A stretch of DNA of 64,000 nucleotides, from assembly GCA_963753055.1 (NCBI GenBank), contig CAVWAP010000004.1, forward strand, positions 806,001 through 870,000. Direction: 5' to 3'. Shown here piece after piece: positions 62,432-64,000 of the stretch. The DNA is from JAUWGC01 sp963753055. GTDB taxonomy: Bacteria; Bacteroidota; Bacteroidia; Bacteroidales; B18-G4. A program made the translations under genes and the position numbers. Position 1 is the stretch's first letter, and the number at the start of each line of letters is the position of its first letter. The notes below the pieces were generated by a model. That model worked only from the letters and a program-made list of their open reading frames with translations. It was not told the origin of the DNA and searched no databases.

Positions 62432-64000
62432 ATGAAGTTGCAAACAATGAAAAGGATGAATAAACTTAAAAGAATCGTACTTCTTATATTAACTATAGGA
62501 ATTTCTTCTAATATTTTAGCGCAGGATATCAAACAGACAATCCGGGGAACCATAGTTGACCGTGAGACCACAGGTCCATTACCCGGGGCCACAGTTATTC
62601 TGATTGGTTCTGATCCATTGATAGGTACAACAACAGGTCCTGATGGGGAATTCAGGTTAGACCAGGTGCCTGTGGGGCGGCAAACACTGAGGGTTTCATT
62701 CATTGGCTATGAGGAGATAGCTATACCCGATATTCTTGTTAGTTCGGCCAAGGAATCCGTAATTGATATTGCTCTTACGGAGTCAGTGGTGAAGCTTGGA
62801 GAAGTTACGATCCTTTCAAAGCGTGAGAAAGGGAAGCCAATCAACGAGATGGCAACAGTTAGTGCCCGGTCATTTACAGTGGAAGAAACCAAAAGGTACC
62901 CGGCATCCATTAGCGACCCGGGAAGGATGGTGCAGGCATATGCTGGTGTAACAGTAGGGGATGATGCATCTAATGAAATCATCATCAGGGGCAATTCACC
63001 AAGTGGTGTGCTATGGCGCCTGGAAGGGGTTGAAATCCCGGGGCCTAACCACTTTGCAGAGGAGGGATATTCCTCAGGATTTGTAAGTATCCTCAGTTCT
63101 AACTTGATTGCAACATCGGATTTTTTTACCGGGGCCTTCCCGGCAGAGTATGGTAATGGCTATTCAGGTGTCTTTGACATAAACCTGAGAAATGGCAATA
63201 ACCAAAAAAGGGAATATGCATTTCAGTTTGGGACATTGGGGACTGACCTGGCATTGGAAGGACCGTTTTCCAAGAATTATAAAGGCTCTTACCTGATCAA
63301 TTACCGTTATTCAACACTGGCATTGTTGGAAGCAATGAATATTGGCCTCATCGAGGATGAGGTGCCCAGATACCAGGACCTTTCATTCAAGCTTCATCTT
63401 CCTACCAACAATGCTGGAACATTTAACATTTGGGGTATCGGCGGCCTGAGTGCTTCCCTGGAAGGTGAGACTAGTGACTCAACCAAATGGGAATACAAGT
63501 ATGACAGGATTACCTGGGATTTCAGAACAGGTATGGGGGCTGCAGGCGTAACACATATCTATTCTCCCACAAAGAATTCATTTCTTAAAACTGTAATCTC
63601 ATACTCCGGTAATTATAGCCAGGACGATGCGGAAATATATGATACACCAGATGAGAAAAGAGATTATTATCGTGATAAATACAGCAACAGGACTTTCAGG
63701 TCATCACTAGCATATAACCTGAAACTGAATTCCAGGCTTTTAATGAAAACTGGTGTCATTTACAGCCATTTAATGTATAATATGAAGGCGGAGGGGCAGG
63801 ATTACCATGATGAAGACATCTGGAGGGTATATAATGAAGAAAAGGGAAATGCCAATCTTTACCAGGCTTTCATTCAATCCAAATATCGTGTTTCACCAGA
63901 ATTATCTTTAACTGCAGGTGTTCATGCTTTGTATTTTGCATTGAATAAAAAGTATTCTATCGAGCCACGACTAGGGCTCCTCTGGCAGGTCAATCCGAAA
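62432..64000 (+). CDS. TonB-dependent receptor with carboxypeptidase-like domain (3' partial)
   Basis: The frame is open from an ATG at 62432 to the window end (523 codons). It has a signal peptide (KRIVLLILTIGISSNILAQ), a carboxypeptidase-D regulatory-like domain (IRGTIVDRETTGPLPGATV ... FRLDQVPVGRQTLRVSFIGY), a plug domain (PGRMVQAYAGVTVGDDASNEIIIRGNSPSGVLWRLEG), and the start of the barrel. The ligand cannot be told. Alternative Met codons at 62447 and 62456 would only shorten the cytoplasmic tip of the signal. Confidence 0.9.
   Translation, partial: MKLQTMKRMNKLKRIVLLILTIGISSNILAQDIKQTIRGTIVDRETTGPLPGATVILIGSDPLIGTTTGPDGEFRLDQVPVGRQTLRVSFIGYEEIAIPDILVSSAKESVIDIALTESVVKLGEVTILSKREKGKPINEMATVSARSFTVEETKRYPASISDPGRMVQAYAGVTVGDDASNEIIIRGNSPSGVLWRLEGVEIPGPNHFAEEGYSSGFVSILSSNLIATSDFFTGAFPAEYGNGYSGVFDINLRNGNNQKREYAFQFGTLGTDLALEGPFSKNYKGSYLINYRYSTLALLEAMNIGLIEDEVPRYQDLSFKLHLPTNNAGTFNIWGIGGLSASLEGETSDSTKWEYKYDRITWDFRTGMGAAGVTHIYSPTKNSFLKTVISYSGNYSQDDAEIYDTPDEKRDYYRDKYSNRTFRSSLAYNLKLNSRLLMKTGVIYSHLMYNMKAEGQDYHDEDIWRVYNEEKGNANLYQAFIQSKYRVSPELSLTAGVHALYFALNKKYSIEPRLGLLWQVNPK

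Noticed and set aside
1..64000. T9SS core machinery (PorK, PorL, PorM, PorN, SprA)
   Set aside because: Many cargo proteins are present but no secretion-machine gene was found; it must lie elsewhere.
1..64000. tRNA, rRNA or riboswitch genes
   Set aside because: All gaps were read; none showed a cloverleaf, a T-loop GTTCRANNC in the right context, or a known riboswitch core.

Overview
The window is chromosomal DNA from a member of the Bacteroidota, most likely an environmental relative of the Bacteroidales/Marinilabiliales. The evidence is the many secreted proteins ending in type IX secretion (T9SS) sorting domains, hybrid two-component systems, DUF2027-Smr and DUF3078 proteins, TonB-dependent receptors, and promoters of the phylum type (TTG, 19-20 bp, TAnnTTTG). 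No tRNA, rRNA, CRISPR array or intact transposase was seen.

Bases 1-32.8 kb hold three sensor-plus-cargo modules. Module A (+) is a TPR hybrid kinase/AraC regulator (5' cut by the window edge), a parallel beta-helix protein, a second beta-helix gene decapitated by an IS21-like remnant, and a leucine-rich-repeat-like (LRR-like) protein. Module B (- strand, reading from 27.1 kb down) is a second hybrid kinase whose sensor joins a GH32/43-like beta-propeller to TPRs, then an LRR-like protein with a frameshift in its signal peptide, a broken FISUMP-type gene, and another LRR-like protein. Module C (+) is a LytS-type TPR kinase, a LytTR regulator, a third beta-helix protein and a lipoprotein. Each regulator gene is followed by a promoter carrying two direct repeats exactly 21 bp apart, and each first cargo gene has an unusually strong Shine-Dalgarno sequence. 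In modules A and B the operator lies the same 21 bp from the -7 box. Between A and B lie a DUF4143 ATPase and three - strand exported proteins (TPR protein, serine hydrolase, subtilase) separated by three near-identical promoter/repeat cassettes of about 300 bp.

Bases 32.8-47.4 kb are mostly housekeeping and stress genes: an Xre-led operon with a membrane protein, an NTN hydrolase and an APH-type kinase; a GH172-like protein; a di-haem cytochrome c peroxidase; a Ni superoxide dismutase with a Sec signal; NhaA; two small paralogous membrane proteins; RlmN; a DUF3078 outer-membrane protein; and DUF2027-Smr.

Bases 47.5-52.1 kb form a copper-handling operon: an OprC-type TonB receptor with CxxxM and HxM motifs, a small lipoprotein, an MbnP-like protein and an MbnH-like di-haem enzyme. 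Bases 52-64 kb hold prolyl oligopeptidase, a MATE transporter, an M23 peptidase coupled to a BamA-like barrel, two T9SS cargo proteins, a crotonase-like protein and the start of a TonB receptor that runs off the end.

A dispersed family of degenerate 7-bp (some 8-bp) tandem repeats runs through the whole window, often paired with short GCGAAG-core palindromes. It fills many intergenic gaps and has also entered coding sequence: the HATPase loop of both hybrid kinases, the kinase-receiver linker of the first, and the same hairpin of the sorting domain in four secreted proteins.
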